A DNA stretch of 48,797 bases from a virus. Below the pieces are notes generated by a model that had not been told where the DNA came from, made no database searches, and worked only from the letters and a program-made list of their open reading frames with translations. The position numbers and the translations under genes are program-made. This document shows positions 15,250 to 24,522 of the stretch, piece by piece (positions within the stretch are counted from its first letter, which is position 1; the number at the start of each line of letters is the position of its first letter). The DNA lies in the IMG/VR virus record IMGVR_UViG_3300033553_000216, positions 1-48,797 of that record, one strand, 5' to 3'.

Positions 15250-15962
15250 ATAATTCTCCAATCTGATCCATTAAATACAAGATGAACCGATGTTATCTCG
15301 CTATCAATATCCAAGTTCTCAGCTATAGCCATTATTGTTTGACCATTCCGAGCAACGACACTATCTATTGAGCTTCCAACGCTTCGATAGAATTTTACAA
15401 AATCATGGCGGTCAGGCGTCGCTGGTAATGTCAAAGTTAATGGGCCTGCAGTGAAATCAACAGCGTAACTATTCTTTGCTGCTAATGTGCCACTAGCTGA
15501 AATCTCTAACCATGGCTCGCCTAACGTCGTTGTAGCCCAGTCAGCAGATACACCTGGCTCACTAAGCGTAACATCCGCAATATTATTAAGTAGTCGCCAG
15601 TAAGCGTTGTCGTGAAATACCACAGCTGGGACGTTAAGGCTGCCAGTAAGATCAACCCACTGACCTTTAAAGTTTGAAAGAGATTCTGCGAACGTTGCAG
15701 CCTCTTCAGCACGAATAGCTTGCTCTGCGGCCAGGGTAACCTGGTCACTTGCAGCTACAGCTGATGTTGCAGCATTATCTGCCAATGTGCCCATTTCAGT
15801 GTATACAATGTTCTGCCAATCAATACCTTCATTCTGGTCGCTTACGTTAGTTGTAAGCCAAGCCACAAGGGCATTAGCCTTTGTGGAAAACGTACCAGAC
15901 GGCTCGCCACGAAGCGGGGCTTCTGGCGGAGACGATAATACTGGTTTTGCTGGAATAGCCAT
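15246..15962 (-). CDS. Phage tail fibre/tip protein
   Basis: 238 aa. The N-terminus has FSTKANALVAWLTTNVSDQNEGIDWQNIV, a pattern common in phage tail fibre N-terminal (virion-binding) regions. A coiled segment (SAVAASDQVTLAAEQAIRAEEAATFAES) follows, then beta-rich sequence ending in HLVFNGSDWRII, typical of fibre tips. It lies between the 294-aa tail protein and the propeller fibre and is probably part of the same fibre complex. Confidence 0.75.
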   Translation of the reverse strand: MAIPAKPVLSSPPEAPLRGEPSGTFSTKANALVAWLTTNVSDQNEGIDWQNIVYTEMGTLADNAATSAVAASDQVTLAAEQAIRAEEAATFAESLSNFKGQWVDLTGSLNVPAVVFHDNAYWRLLNNIADVTLSEPGVSADWATTTLGEPWLEISASGTLAAKNSYAVDFTAGPLTLTLPATPDRHDFVKFYRSVGSSIDSVVARNGQTIMAIAENLDIDSEITSVHLVFNGSDWRII

Positions 15963-16847
15963 TTAAAAGCCCTCTACTTCGATATTCATGTCTGAAAGTG
16001 AAGGTGAACTAATCACCTCAGTAAAGTCTCGATATACTCCGAAAACAATCGTGCTTTCAAAGCTCTCATCGCCAATATACAGTGTAGGCACCGTTGACAA
16101 TTTTGAAAGTATAGATTGAACCCTGCCAACTTGGCCGGTCTCAACTGTTACATCGAAATTTACCAGCTTAATACTTCTTCTGGCTACAAGCGTTAAGTTA
16201 CCAAATGAGTCACGCTCTTTCGTGCTATAATCGATAGCACCAACACTTGTACCATAATTCGTAACTCCAAGATCTCTTGCTATGCCAGCTATAACTCGGC
16301 CAGCCTTTACAAGAGAGCTCGCATTGGCACCTGTAATCCTTATAGCATAATCCGCATTGTTATATGGCGGAATGTCCGAGAACACTACGTCTTCTCTACC
16401 TTCATACGGTAGAAAGAAGAACTCCCACCAATTGCCTGCAGATATATCTACTAGAGATCTTGTTTCGTTGTATATGATACCTTCTACAGCGTCAGTAACG
16501 GTGAGCTCGATCTCAAGGCCTTCAAGACCAATAACTCCAAGAGATGTTACGTTGTTCTCGGAAGTAAAGACTACATTGATCTCTTCCAATTGCTCGGTCT
16601 TTGAGTCTCTTCCGTCCCTGAACATTCTCCACTTGTTTATGTAACCAAGTCTAAGCCAATCAAGTGGAACATCAGCTGAAGGCTCAGATGTAACTCCATC
16701 TCTCAATGCTTCCCAAGCTGATGCGTTGTATCTAACTTGATCACCTGTATTATATGTCCCAGCAACCCATAACGTATAATCAGTGTCAGTCACGTCACTC
16801 GATACAAGGTTTGCATCATCGACCAACAGAGGCGTTATAATCTTCAT
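15963..16847 (-). CDS. Tail tip protein, unknown family
   Basis: 294 aa, directly downstream of the tape measure gene (ATGA overlap at 16844), where distal tail or tail-tip proteins are encoded. An N-terminal CBM-like stretch (LWVAGTYNTGDQVRYN and SAWEAL) is followed by beta-rich sequence with few charged clusters. It may be an initial tip protein anchoring fibres, but the assignment rests mostly on position. Confidence 0.7.
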   Translation of the reverse strand: MKIITPLLVDDANLVSSDVTDTDYTLWVAGTYNTGDQVRYNASAWEALRDGVTSEPSADVPLDWLRLGYINKWRMFRDGRDSKTEQLEEINVVFTSENNVTSLGVIGLEGLEIELTVTDAVEGIIYNETRSLVDISAGNWWEFFFLPYEGREDVVFSDIPPYNNADYAIRITGANASSLVKAGRVIAGIARDLGVTNYGTSVGAIDYSTKERDSFGNLTLVARRSIKLVNFDVTVETGQVGRVQSILSKLSTVPTLYIGDESFESTIVFGVYRDFTEVISSPSLSDMNIEVEGF

Positions 16848-19800
16848 ACACCAGACCTCGTTTCAGGCAAACCAGTCACGTCCCAACGACGTTGTAGCTT
16901 AGCAGTTTCTGCTGTATGTTTCGCTATGGCTCTTTGCCCATCACGTATTTCATTGCGAAGCTGGCGCATCTCACTAAGCATCTCCTTCGATGAACCAAGT
17001 GCGTCCATAAGATCACTGTGACTAGTTATTCGACTTGCGCCAGTAGCTTCGATTTCAGGACCTTGCTCACCGACTAGCCTTAAGCCACCGCCGTGACTAC
17101 CACCTGAAGCGAAGCCCTCAACCCCTGACATGTCAAAGTCCATGTTCTGCAAGCCTGAGAAATCCATTTCGCCCAAAGCAGGGCCAATATTACCTAGATC
17201 GTATGCACCACCACCACCACCAAAGCCAGAGCCAATGTTAGAGAAGTCCATACCTTCAAAAGCATCTGGACTTAACCCGAAATTCATTCCGCTATAATCA
17301 TTCAAGCCAAGATCCAATCCAGATAAATCCATATTGGAAAAGTCTAATCCACTATATTCTGGCTCTGGCTCTTGATATTCTTGAACAGCGTTAACAGCTG
17401 CATTAAAGCTATTTAGGGCTGCTTGAACACTTACAATGCCTGTGTTAATGCCCTTAAGTTCTTCTAGCTGCGACCTTGCGTTCTCAAGCTGAATCTCAGC
17501 ATTGGTAATAATCGCTTCAAGCTCTGAAGTTCTCTGCTCAAATCGTCCTGTTTCAAGAGCTTTTCTCAACTCTTCTTCCTGAGCTAGCATTGTCCCAAGT
17601 TGAGCTAGTGCCTCAGAGAGATTTGTGATACCATCTCTTGCCTCTCTAACAGCGTCTATTTGCTCTTGCGATCTTTCAAGAATGCCATTTAGGCGATTCT
17701 CTTCCATCGTGAATTCTTGCTCAGCTTGAAGTAACTGCTGATCTCTAGCTTCCTCGATAGAAGCTATTTGAAGTTCTTCGCTTTCTTTGTTAGCCGCTAT
17801 CTGAGCATCGCTAGATGATTTTATCACTTGTGTTTGAGCTTCAAGCGTGGACAATGTGCGTTCAGCAGCAGACAACTGTTGCCCAGTTTCGTCTTGAACG
17901 CTTTGCAACAGATTAGCTGTTAATCCCTGCTCTCTAGCAAAGTCTACGGCTGTTCCATATTGAGCTGCGTCTATATTTGCCGCAGTGCCAGCAGCTGTAC
18001 CTGTTCCTGACATGTTGCCAGTTGAAAGCGCATTCTCAAGAAGAGATATAGCAGAGTTACGCTGCATCTCAGGCGGTATCAGTTCACCCAACAAACCAGA
18101 TAGAGCAGCTTCGATACTGCTAAACTCTGATTCAAGGTTACTTACTACGTCCTTAGCCATATCGATAGATTGACGATTAGCATCAAGTCTCAATTGCTCT
18201 TGCTGCTTGATTGCGTCTCTCTGCTGTGCGTACTGCGCCTCAGCAGCCTCTATCTTCATGTCATGCTCTGCGTTTATTGTCTCACGCTGAACATCAAGTC
18301 TTTCTCTTGCAGAATCCATTTCAGTATTAACGATTGCGTTAATGTCTCCCATTATCGCATCTACTGTAGATGACTTTTGATCTATTTGATCTTGGATTTG
18401 CTGGCGTTCACGTTCTACTTGCTGAAGCTCTGCTCTTGCAGCATCGATATTTGAATTTATAGAATCAGATAATACTGAGAAAGCGTTGTCAGCAGTAGAA
18501 ATCAGTTCGTCTAAACCTGCATCGAATGACGCATTGATTTCTTCTGCTCTTGCTTCAAGCAAGTCGTAATACTCGTTAGCTGCGCCTTGTAATCTAAGCA
18601 GTGTAGCAAAGTTCTCTTGACCACCTTTAGTGATCAAATCTTGAGATCTGACTAGTTCAACGAAACCTTCACGAGTATCAGGAAGCTCCATGTCGCCAAA
18701 AGCATCGCCTAGTCGTCTAGACATTGATTCAATCTTTTCAGATCGACTCAGGAAGTTATCCTCAAACTGTACGATAGCTGATGCGAATTGCTCTGTTCCG
18801 CCCATCAATTGTGAGATACTGTCGGCTGCTGATGCTAAACCTTCAGCAGAAAAATAGTATGTAAAGGCTGACCCAATAACGGTTATAGCTTCTTCGAGTA
18901 ATCTGCTTTGTGTAGCTACTCGTGCCAACGTCTCACCTAGACCTTCGCCTGCTTTTTGGAAGTCTTCCAAGAACGGAACAACAGTTCCAGCCATGTCATC
19001 GAAGATCTTGGAGAATACAGCTTCAAGTTCAGCTCTCTTTTCATCAGCATTTAAACCTTCAAGACTGATTTTCTGAGTTTCAACCACAAACTCGTCAAGT
19101 CTATCTTGAACTGTGGCAGGTAGAATACCTAAAGCGCCAGCGCCTTCTGAGACAGCATCATAAATGCCTTGGAAAACAAGCGTAAACTGATTGGTAGCCA
19201 AGTCTTGGAACCTGTCAAAATACTTGTCACTGCTAAACCATCCGCCATCTTCCTTAATAGTCGCATAAGCCTGAACTAGCGTATTTTTCACTAGGTCAGA
19301 AACCTTCCCACCGATTATCTGAATACCATTATCAATGACTTTCTGGTCTCCCCCCATTATACCTGAACCAATCTCAGATAGCAAGCCACCTGTCAGATTA
19401 TCAAGGAATGCAAGTCCATCAGTTAGAACTCCGCCTAAAAGATCATCTACAGCATCAAATAACCCAGCTGCTAACCCAGACAATGGACCAAAAGATGATG
19501 TCATAGCTGCTGAAGCAGCTACGCCAAAGCCGCCAGCTGCTAGTTGGCCTTGACTATATCTGTCGTTTGTAGCGAAGTTAACATCACCTCTTTCTCTGGC
19601 AACCATTGCAACGGCGCCTTCGATTCCGAGTTGCAAGTTAGACAACGCTCTAAGCATGCCAGTGTTTATATTGACCAGTTCTTCGTTTGTTTGACTAACC
19701 AATTCAACAGAGTTAGCGATACTGGAAGATTTCTCATCGATAGAGCCTAGAACTGAACCTGTTCCTTGAGAAGCTTGACGCTCTTCAGTTGGGTCCCAGT

Positions 19801-22084
19801 TGCTACCAGAAAGCCAGTCAGCTACTTCATTGAATGCGACCTGAGCAAGTGCACCGCCAATTGCACCAGCTAAAGGGCCTGCAAAAGCTGAGCCAAGCTG
19901 CATGAACATTCCGCTGTCTTTAGTGACTTTGCCGAATGTGTCTGTGAACATTTGAGATACTTCAGTACTCAAGACACTTGATATTCCGCCTGCAAGGGTA
20001 TTACCGATAGCTTCGCCAAAGGAACCCCAGTCGCCAGATACAATTGCATCAGATAGAGAGTCTGATAATCTCTCAGCGGCTTCTTGGAATCTGTTTACAA
20101 ACTCTTCGCCACCTTGTTCTCCACCTTCTTGCATTGCCTCAACAAGGCCTTTAATCATTTTGTCACGCTCTTCGGGCGTGATTATTTTGTAAGCTACGCC
20201 CATGTGTAGCAAGTCTTTCTTCTTCTGAAAGTCCTCGAATTCCTTGCCAAGCGGATCTAGCTCATTTCTAATATCTTCGATCGACTTACGAAGCTTGTCC
20301 ATTGCATCCGCTGCGCCATCGCCTGAACTGCTAAACTCGCCAGTGTTAGTTGCCATCGCTTGCAACAGGTCACGCATCTCTGCATATTTAGCTAGCATGT
20401 CTTCGTCGATGCCTAGTCGATCTTGAAGGCTGCCTTCACCATCACCACCCTTACCAATCTGGTCAAATAGGTCATCATATATGTCAATGATCTTGCTAAT
20501 CTCAGATTCTTGCTCTTCACGTAAAGTCTTAAGCTTATCAGTTATACGACCTGCATCACCTGTATCAAGATAGTTAGCGAGTTTAGTAGCTAGACTTTCT
20601 CCGCCACCAAGATCGATACCCATAAACTCAAGTACGCCAGCACTCAAAGAGCTTATGAATCTTATGAAGCTAGCGATCTTACTCATCGCATAATCAAAAG
20701 GCTCAGTAAATGCGAGCTTAATCTTTAAGCCCATCATTTCAAAGGTATTTGCCAGTGTCTCAACCATGACATGTATGGCCATGGCAATTCTGTTTCCTGC
20801 CTTTTTAACTATGTCGTATTCTTCATACAGCCAAGAACCAATTGACCATCCTACGAATCCAGCGCCAGCAAGCGATAGTAATTTCAGAAGCGTTGCTACT
20901 GTAGCACCTAGCGCTGCCACTGCGCCACTAGCCGTTGTCACAGAGGCTGTCCATATTGCAAGAGCCGCGTTATGGGCTTTTACAGCTATCACAGAGCCTA
21001 GAACAACACCAGCTGTGAGCTTTACTTCATCTTTATATTCGGTCAAGAACAAGATTGTTCTTCCAATGAACGATAGGAACATCATAAAGGCGTTAACCAA
21101 ATCGATCATAGATTTAAAGAATCTGTCAATATCACCAGGCGTAAGACTCTTGACAAAATCATTGATATCTAGGGCCACTTCAGCCACTTGCTGGCCAAAG
21201 ACTTTGAAATGCTCCGATGCCCCATCGATTCTAGACACAATCGTCAAAATTAGTTTTGAGATAGCGAAGCCAGATTCACTTTGAGACATTTCAATCATTG
21301 ATTCTTGTATAACGTTCTTGAAACGGTTAACGCTAGCCTGAATCGATTTAGTCGATATCTCTACTGCAGGGCCAAATCTTTCAATGATAAACTTGGACCA
21401 TCCAGAAGCAAATTCCTCGGCTGATATCAGGCCTTTCTGCATTTTGTCCATCATCACTTCAACAGTGTAGCCCATGGCTTCCGCTGCAAGAGTGATCGCA
21501 CCTGGAACGTGCTCACCAAGTTGCTGTTTCAATTCTTCCATCATGAGCTGGCCTTTACTCATGATCTGTATCATTACGTTAAACACACGCTCAGTGTTAT
21601 ATTCTGGCATGTGAAGCACTGAACTCAGTATTACTGTTGACTGGAACAATGCTTCGTTATACTTTCGCAGATGGTCAAAGTCCATCGACGCTCTAAGTTT
21701 TGCGTAACCTTTTGTTATCGAGTTTAGCGGAACTGCGTAAGCTTGAGCCGTGTCTTTAAGATGTTCAAAAGAATCAGCTGCATCGTTTAGATCGCCGGTA
21801 ACAGTGAACATCTGTGACTTAAATGTGGTTACTACTTTGTCAGCTTGAATTAGCTCATTCAAGAACCCAGAGAATAGTCTAAAGCCTTGCAAACCAATGA
21901 ATATGGCTTGCAGACGGTTAAAGCTACGAGATAGGTTTTGAACAGCTCTGTCAGTTGCTCTAAGACGATGATGAACCCCGTCTGTTGCCCCTTGAATACC
22001 TCTCAAAGAATTGACAACTGACGACGCACCAGAACGAGCCTTCGATGGATCGATAACGATGTATATGACTCTTTGTTCAGCCAT
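16844..22084 (-). CDS. Tail tape measure protein
   Basis: 1746 aa, the largest gene. It sets tail length and is ejected with the DNA. The N-terminal tape-measure domain (about 1-300) contains the common AMGYTVEVMMDKMQKGLISAEEF stretch in two parts (residues about 207-230). A hydrophobic region lies near 355-425 (AGVVLGSVIAVKAHNAALAI onward), and there are long coiled coils between about 1180 and 1580. A pentapeptide-like run rich in GLDFSNMDLSG steps comes next, and the end has LRLVGEQGPEIEATG, a motif seen at the C-terminus of many tape measures. By the usual 0.15 nm per residue rule the tail would be about 260 nm long (inference). Confidence 0.95.
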   Translation of the reverse strand: MAEQRVIYIVIDPSKARSGASSVVNSLRGIQGATDGVHHRLRATDRAVQNLSRSFNRLQAIFIGLQGFRLFSGFLNELIQADKVVTTFKSQMFTVTGDLNDAADSFEHLKDTAQAYAVPLNSITKGYAKLRASMDFDHLRKYNEALFQSTVILSSVLHMPEYNTERVFNVMIQIMSKGQLMMEELKQQLGEHVPGAITLAAEAMGYTVEVMMDKMQKGLISAEEFASGWSKFIIERFGPAVEISTKSIQASVNRFKNVIQESMIEMSQSESGFAISKLILTIVSRIDGASEHFKVFGQQVAEVALDINDFVKSLTPGDIDRFFKSMIDLVNAFMMFLSFIGRTILFLTEYKDEVKLTAGVVLGSVIAVKAHNAALAIWTASVTTASGAVAALGATVATLLKLLSLAGAGFVGWSIGSWLYEEYDIVKKAGNRIAMAIHVMVETLANTFEMMGLKIKLAFTEPFDYAMSKIASFIRFISSLSAGVLEFMGIDLGGGESLATKLANYLDTGDAGRITDKLKTLREEQESEISKIIDIYDDLFDQIGKGGDGEGSLQDRLGIDEDMLAKYAEMRDLLQAMATNTGEFSSSGDGAADAMDKLRKSIEDIRNELDPLGKEFEDFQKKKDLLHMGVAYKIITPEERDKMIKGLVEAMQEGGEQGGEEFVNRFQEAAERLSDSLSDAIVSGDWGSFGEAIGNTLAGGISSVLSTEVSQMFTDTFGKVTKDSGMFMQLGSAFAGPLAGAIGGALAQVAFNEVADWLSGSNWDPTEERQASQGTGSVLGSIDEKSSSIANSVELVSQTNEELVNINTGMLRALSNLQLGIEGAVAMVARERGDVNFATNDRYSQGQLAAGGFGVAASAAMTSSFGPLSGLAAGLFDAVDDLLGGVLTDGLAFLDNLTGGLLSEIGSGIMGGDQKVIDNGIQIIGGKVSDLVKNTLVQAYATIKEDGGWFSSDKYFDRFQDLATNQFTLVFQGIYDAVSEGAGALGILPATVQDRLDEFVVETQKISLEGLNADEKRAELEAVFSKIFDDMAGTVVPFLEDFQKAGEGLGETLARVATQSRLLEEAITVIGSAFTYYFSAEGLASAADSISQLMGGTEQFASAIVQFEDNFLSRSEKIESMSRRLGDAFGDMELPDTREGFVELVRSQDLITKGGQENFATLLRLQGAANEYYDLLEARAEEINASFDAGLDELISTADNAFSVLSDSINSNIDAARAELQQVERERQQIQDQIDQKSSTVDAIMGDINAIVNTEMDSARERLDVQRETINAEHDMKIEAAEAQYAQQRDAIKQQEQLRLDANRQSIDMAKDVVSNLESEFSSIEAALSGLLGELIPPEMQRNSAISLLENALSTGNMSGTGTAAGTAANIDAAQYGTAVDFAREQGLTANLLQSVQDETGQQLSAAERTLSTLEAQTQVIKSSSDAQIAANKESEELQIASIEEARDQQLLQAEQEFTMEENRLNGILERSQEQIDAVREARDGITNLSEALAQLGTMLAQEEELRKALETGRFEQRTSELEAIITNAEIQLENARSQLEELKGINTGIVSVQAALNSFNAAVNAVQEYQEPEPEYSGLDFSNMDLSGLDLGLNDYSGMNFGLSPDAFEGMDFSNIGSGFGGGGGAYDLGNIGPALGEMDFSGLQNMDFDMSGVEGFASGGSHGGGLRLVGEQGPEIEATGASRITSHSDLMDALGSSKEMLSEMRQLRNEIRDGQRAIAKHTAETAKLQRRWDVTGLPETRSGV

Positions 22085-22395
22085 TAAGCCACCTTACTGA
22101 AGTTATCGATTTTTGAGCAGTAAGTTATCACTGCTGAAAAAATCTCTGGATTTTGCTCGAACATCATGTACAAATAGTCCACATCAAATTCGAGTTTAAC
22201 ATTGTCTGCGCTGTAAACGTTTTCCCAATCGTAAATTACTTCGTTGCAAACAAACTTTACAAAGTCTTCGTCATAATCTTTATTCGCAGCTTTCAAATAC
22301 AGTTTAACGCCCACTGATCTAGCTGTATCCATTAGCTCTTTATCGAATAGATACCTGCAATGAAGCTTGGATTCGCCTAGAGTAAAGTTGCTCAT
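22084..22395 (-). CDS. Probable tail assembly chaperone-like protein
   Basis: 103 aa, ending on the first base of the tape measure start, the classic place of a tail assembly chaperone. The sequence shows a helical core and VIYDWENVYSADNVKLEFD followed by YLYMMFEQNPEIFSAV, the 'W-x-x-x, later helix, NP' pattern of such chaperones. No overlapping second frame is present here. A second chaperone-like gene with a frameshift is at 32406. Confidence 0.6.
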   Translation of the reverse strand: MSNFTLGESKLHCRYLFDKELMDTARSVGVKLYLKAANKDYDEDFVKFVCNEVIYDWENVYSADNVKLEFDVDYLYMMFEQNPEIFSAVITYCSKIDNFSKVA

Positions 22396-22802
22396 AGTGG
22401 GGCTGTAAATTTGCTGATGACTGATTTTGAAATCCAGTTTGGATCTACAACGGTTTCGCCAGTAATCATTTGCTGTCTATCAACTACTTCACATGCGTAA
22501 AACTTTATATCACCAATACGGCTATTGCTAAATATCGATGAGCAAATGTCAGTAAGCTTGATAAGTCTGCCTGGACCTTTACCGCGTCTAGTGTATATCT
22601 CAACAATGACATGGCCAGTTAGTAACCGTCTTGGAGGATTGCCATGAGAGTAATTTGCTGAGTCGTCATTGAATATCTGCAATCTGACAAACTCATCTAG
22701 CTCATCAACGTCTTGTTTAGCACCTTCAAGCTCAATCAGAGTTTCTGACCAGTTATCTAAAAACAGATTGACACATGATGTGTAAACTTCAAAATACGTC
22801 AT
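22392..22802 (-). CDS. Tail terminator-like protein (DUF4128 type)
   Basis: 136 aa alpha/beta protein. An N-terminal helix (YFEVYTSCVNLFLDNW) is followed by beta strands with HVIVEIYTRRGKGPGRLIKLTDIC, the arrangement of tail terminator proteins that cap the tail tube. It overlaps its neighbours by 4 bases on each side and sits between the HK97 gp10-like gene and the tail chaperone, as expected. Confidence 0.72.
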   Translation of the reverse strand: MTYFEVYTSCVNLFLDNWSETLIELEGAKQDVDELDEFVRLQIFNDDSANYSHGNPPRRLLTGHVIVEIYTRRGKGPGRLIKLTDICSSIFSNSRIGDIKFYACEVVDRQQMITGETVVDPNWISKSVISKFTAPL

Positions 22803-23167
22803 ACAGAAGCACTCACAGCTCTATAAGCAACATGATGAGCAGGATTCATTGGTCCGCCATACTCTACGAGAAAGCTGTAAGGTGCGCCATTGCTCACGAA
22901 GACTTTATCCATTGCTTTGCCAGCAACAGTGATTGATGGCGCAGTAGGTGCGGGTACACTATTTTTAGCAGAGCCAGAATTGTTGTATTTGAAGCTCAAA
23001 GCACCTATAGATATTTGCCAGGAGGCTCTGTAACTGCCAGAATATACAGGTGAGAGGTCTACAGCTTTTTGCCACACTTTAACAGCTAATCGACCTTTTT
23101 CGGTGGCTATAGCTTTATCAATGAAATCATTAAGGTCGGCTATTTTTGGATTAAATGATGCATACAT
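22799..23167 (-). CDS. HK97 gp10-like tail completion protein
   Basis: 122 aa. VKVWQKAVDLSPVYSGSYRASW is the hallmark helix and loop of gp10-like neck/tail-completion proteins, and GAPYSFLVEYG near the end is also typical. It joins the head to the tail. Its SD (GGAGCGCTA before ATAAATG) is provided by the inverted arm of the intergenic repeat element just upstream. Confidence 0.8.
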   Translation of the reverse strand: MYASFNPKIADLNDFIDKAIATEKGRLAVKVWQKAVDLSPVYSGSYRASWQISIGALSFKYNNSGSAKNSVPAPTAPSITVAGKAMDKVFVSNGAPYSFLVEYGGPMNPAHHVAYRAVSASV

Positions 23168-23171
23168 TTAT

Positions 23172-23247
23172 TAGCGCTCCTAACCTTAACTATTTTAAGC
23201 TATATTACCCTACGGGCTGGCCTACTTAAAACTTAATGGGAGCGCTA
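23172..23247. repeat. Dispersed inverted-end intergenic element, copy 3
   Basis: Inverted ends TAGCGCTCC (23172-23180) and GGAGCGCTA (23239-23247) surround the core at 23201-23222, which has TTACCCTACGGGCTGGCC. It interrupts the otherwise tight head-tail connector operon and lies immediately upstream of the gp10-like gene, whose SD falls in the arm. Confidence 0.85.
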
Positions 23248-23262
23248 TGGGAGCGTACCATT

Positions 23263-23646
23263 TCATCTGGTTATTATAAAGGTATGTAATGCAGTGCTCT
23301 TACCAATGTTAACTTGTGTCAGCTCTGCTGTTTTATAAGTAACCAAGCCAGAATCCATAGTCAATTGAAGTTCATCGAACATTTCAACTTGCTTTTCTAG
23401 AAAACCAAAAACATGAATCTTTGAAATAAACGTGTTACTGTTTTCAGATATTCTAAATGACTCCTCTATGTCGTCAAATACACATCTTACTGCTTGTCTA
23501 TCAACTACATTCTCATCGTACTGTGCAGTTTCACGATTATAAACTTTTTCATATTTCACTAACTCACCCTGAACGATTGCATCAGGGATTATTTCCTCGA
23601 TAGTATTAAAAGCGCTGTTAATTAAGCCATCAAGATCGACTTTCAT
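23263..23646 (-). CDS. Head-tail connector (stopper-like) protein
   Basis: 127 aa. Position and size match the head-tail stopper or adaptor slot between the DnaT-like connector and gp10-like gene. The sequence is mostly beta (AVRCVFDDIEESFRISENS, FISKIHVFGFL), like minor head-tail joining proteins with an FII-like fold. The assignment is by order and general character. It overlaps the upstream gene by 4 bases. Confidence 0.65.
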   Translation of the reverse strand: MKVDLDGLINSAFNTIEEIIPDAIVQGELVKYEKVYNRETAQYDENVVDRQAVRCVFDDIEESFRISENSNTFISKIHVFGFLEKQVEMFDELQLTMDSGLVTYKTAELTQVNIGKSTALHTFIITR

Positions 23647-24152
23647 CGTTTAACCTTAATATTATGCGCTGCGCCTGCACGCTTAATATTGTAATCACCG
23701 AAGATATCGAGACTAGAAAAATTAACAGTCTCAAAGAATCTCTCTGAACTTGACGGATCAAGATTCAAAGTGATTGGGCCGACCTTTACAGAGTCGACCT
23801 TTGAATTCGCTTCATTCGTGTTTCCATACTTGAAAATGGCATAAGCCAAATCCGTTACAACACGCTTTAGTTCAACTGGAATCTCAGTCTCAAGAATTCT
23901 CCGGCCAAACTTATCCCATTGAAGAGCTTGTGGCCAGTCTAATGCCTGAAATTGATCCGTCGACATACTGAACCATGTAAACATGGCGTCAGTCTTTCTA
24001 GTAGCCTCAATAAGCGCTGCTTTCTTAGTTTCAATATCAGCAACTAGCCAATCGCCTCTTCCAACAGACCCTTCCATCTGGGTATCAGAAAAAGCGAGGC
24101 TGACATAACTATTAGCGGAAGGGTCACCTGGAGAATCGACTAATGTTACCAT
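23643..24152 (-). CDS. Head-tail connector, DnaT-like/gp6-like adaptor
   Basis: 169 aa. The start VDSPGDPSANSYVSLAFSD and helices KKAALIEATRKTDAMFTW, then DWPQALQW and VELKRVVTDLAYAIFKYG, form the signature of the phage proteins annotated 'DnaT-like ssDNA-binding domain', which in these operons are head-tail adaptors. It is placed after the major capsid gene as expected. Confidence 0.75.
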   Translation of the reverse strand: MVTLVDSPGDPSANSYVSLAFSDTQMEGSVGRGDWLVADIETKKAALIEATRKTDAMFTWFSMSTDQFQALDWPQALQWDKFGRRILETEIPVELKRVVTDLAYAIFKYGNTNEANSKVDSVKVGPITLNLDPSSSERFFETVNFSSLDIFGDYNIKRAGAAHNIKVKR

Positions 24153-24179
24153 ACTGTCAGCCTCGAAACCTGAGATTTT

Positions 24180-24446
24180 TTACTTTGCGCCAGCTTTGGT
24201 TGTAGTCTTAGAAAGGACCGGGTCTTGGCCGCCTTCAGTACCACCATCTGTAGCTGGGTCTGTTGGCTCTGCTTCGGTCTCTTGAGACACTGTGCAACCG
24301 TAGTAGGTTGTCAGAACCTTTTTAATCTTGCGAGCAATGGCTTCTTCAACAGTTAACTTACCGTCTTCGAAGTTATATTTGCCGCCGACCGTTTGCACGC
24401 CTTTCTTGGTCATCTTCTTCGGCAGAGTAAAGGTAAATTTAGGCAT
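24180..24446 (-). CDS. Small head protein, unknown function
   Basis: 88 aa. A basic N-terminal half (TFTLPKKMTKKGVQTVGGKY and KLTVEEAIARKIKKVLTTYY) is followed by an acidic, Thr/Gly-rich tail (EAEPTDPATDGGTEGGQ). It lies between the major capsid and the connectors, with GGAG before the ATG. It could be a capsid accessory or neck protein; I do not recognise a family. Confidence 0.65.
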   Translation of the reverse strand: MPKFTFTLPKKMTKKGVQTVGGKYNFEDGKLTVEEAIARKIKKVLTTYYGCTVSQETEAEPTDPATDGGTEGGQDPVLSKTTTKAGAK

Positions 24447-24522
24447 TTTGCAATTCTCCGTATACTGTTATTGAGACTACAGCCAGAATCTTCTAGCTGT
24501 AGTCATATCATTCAGAACTATC

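Noticed and set aside
18170-21284. Several plus-strand frames within the tape measure gene (for example 20766-21284)
   Set aside because: Antisense shadows of a 1746-codon gene with clear motifs; no SD or promoter on the plus strand.
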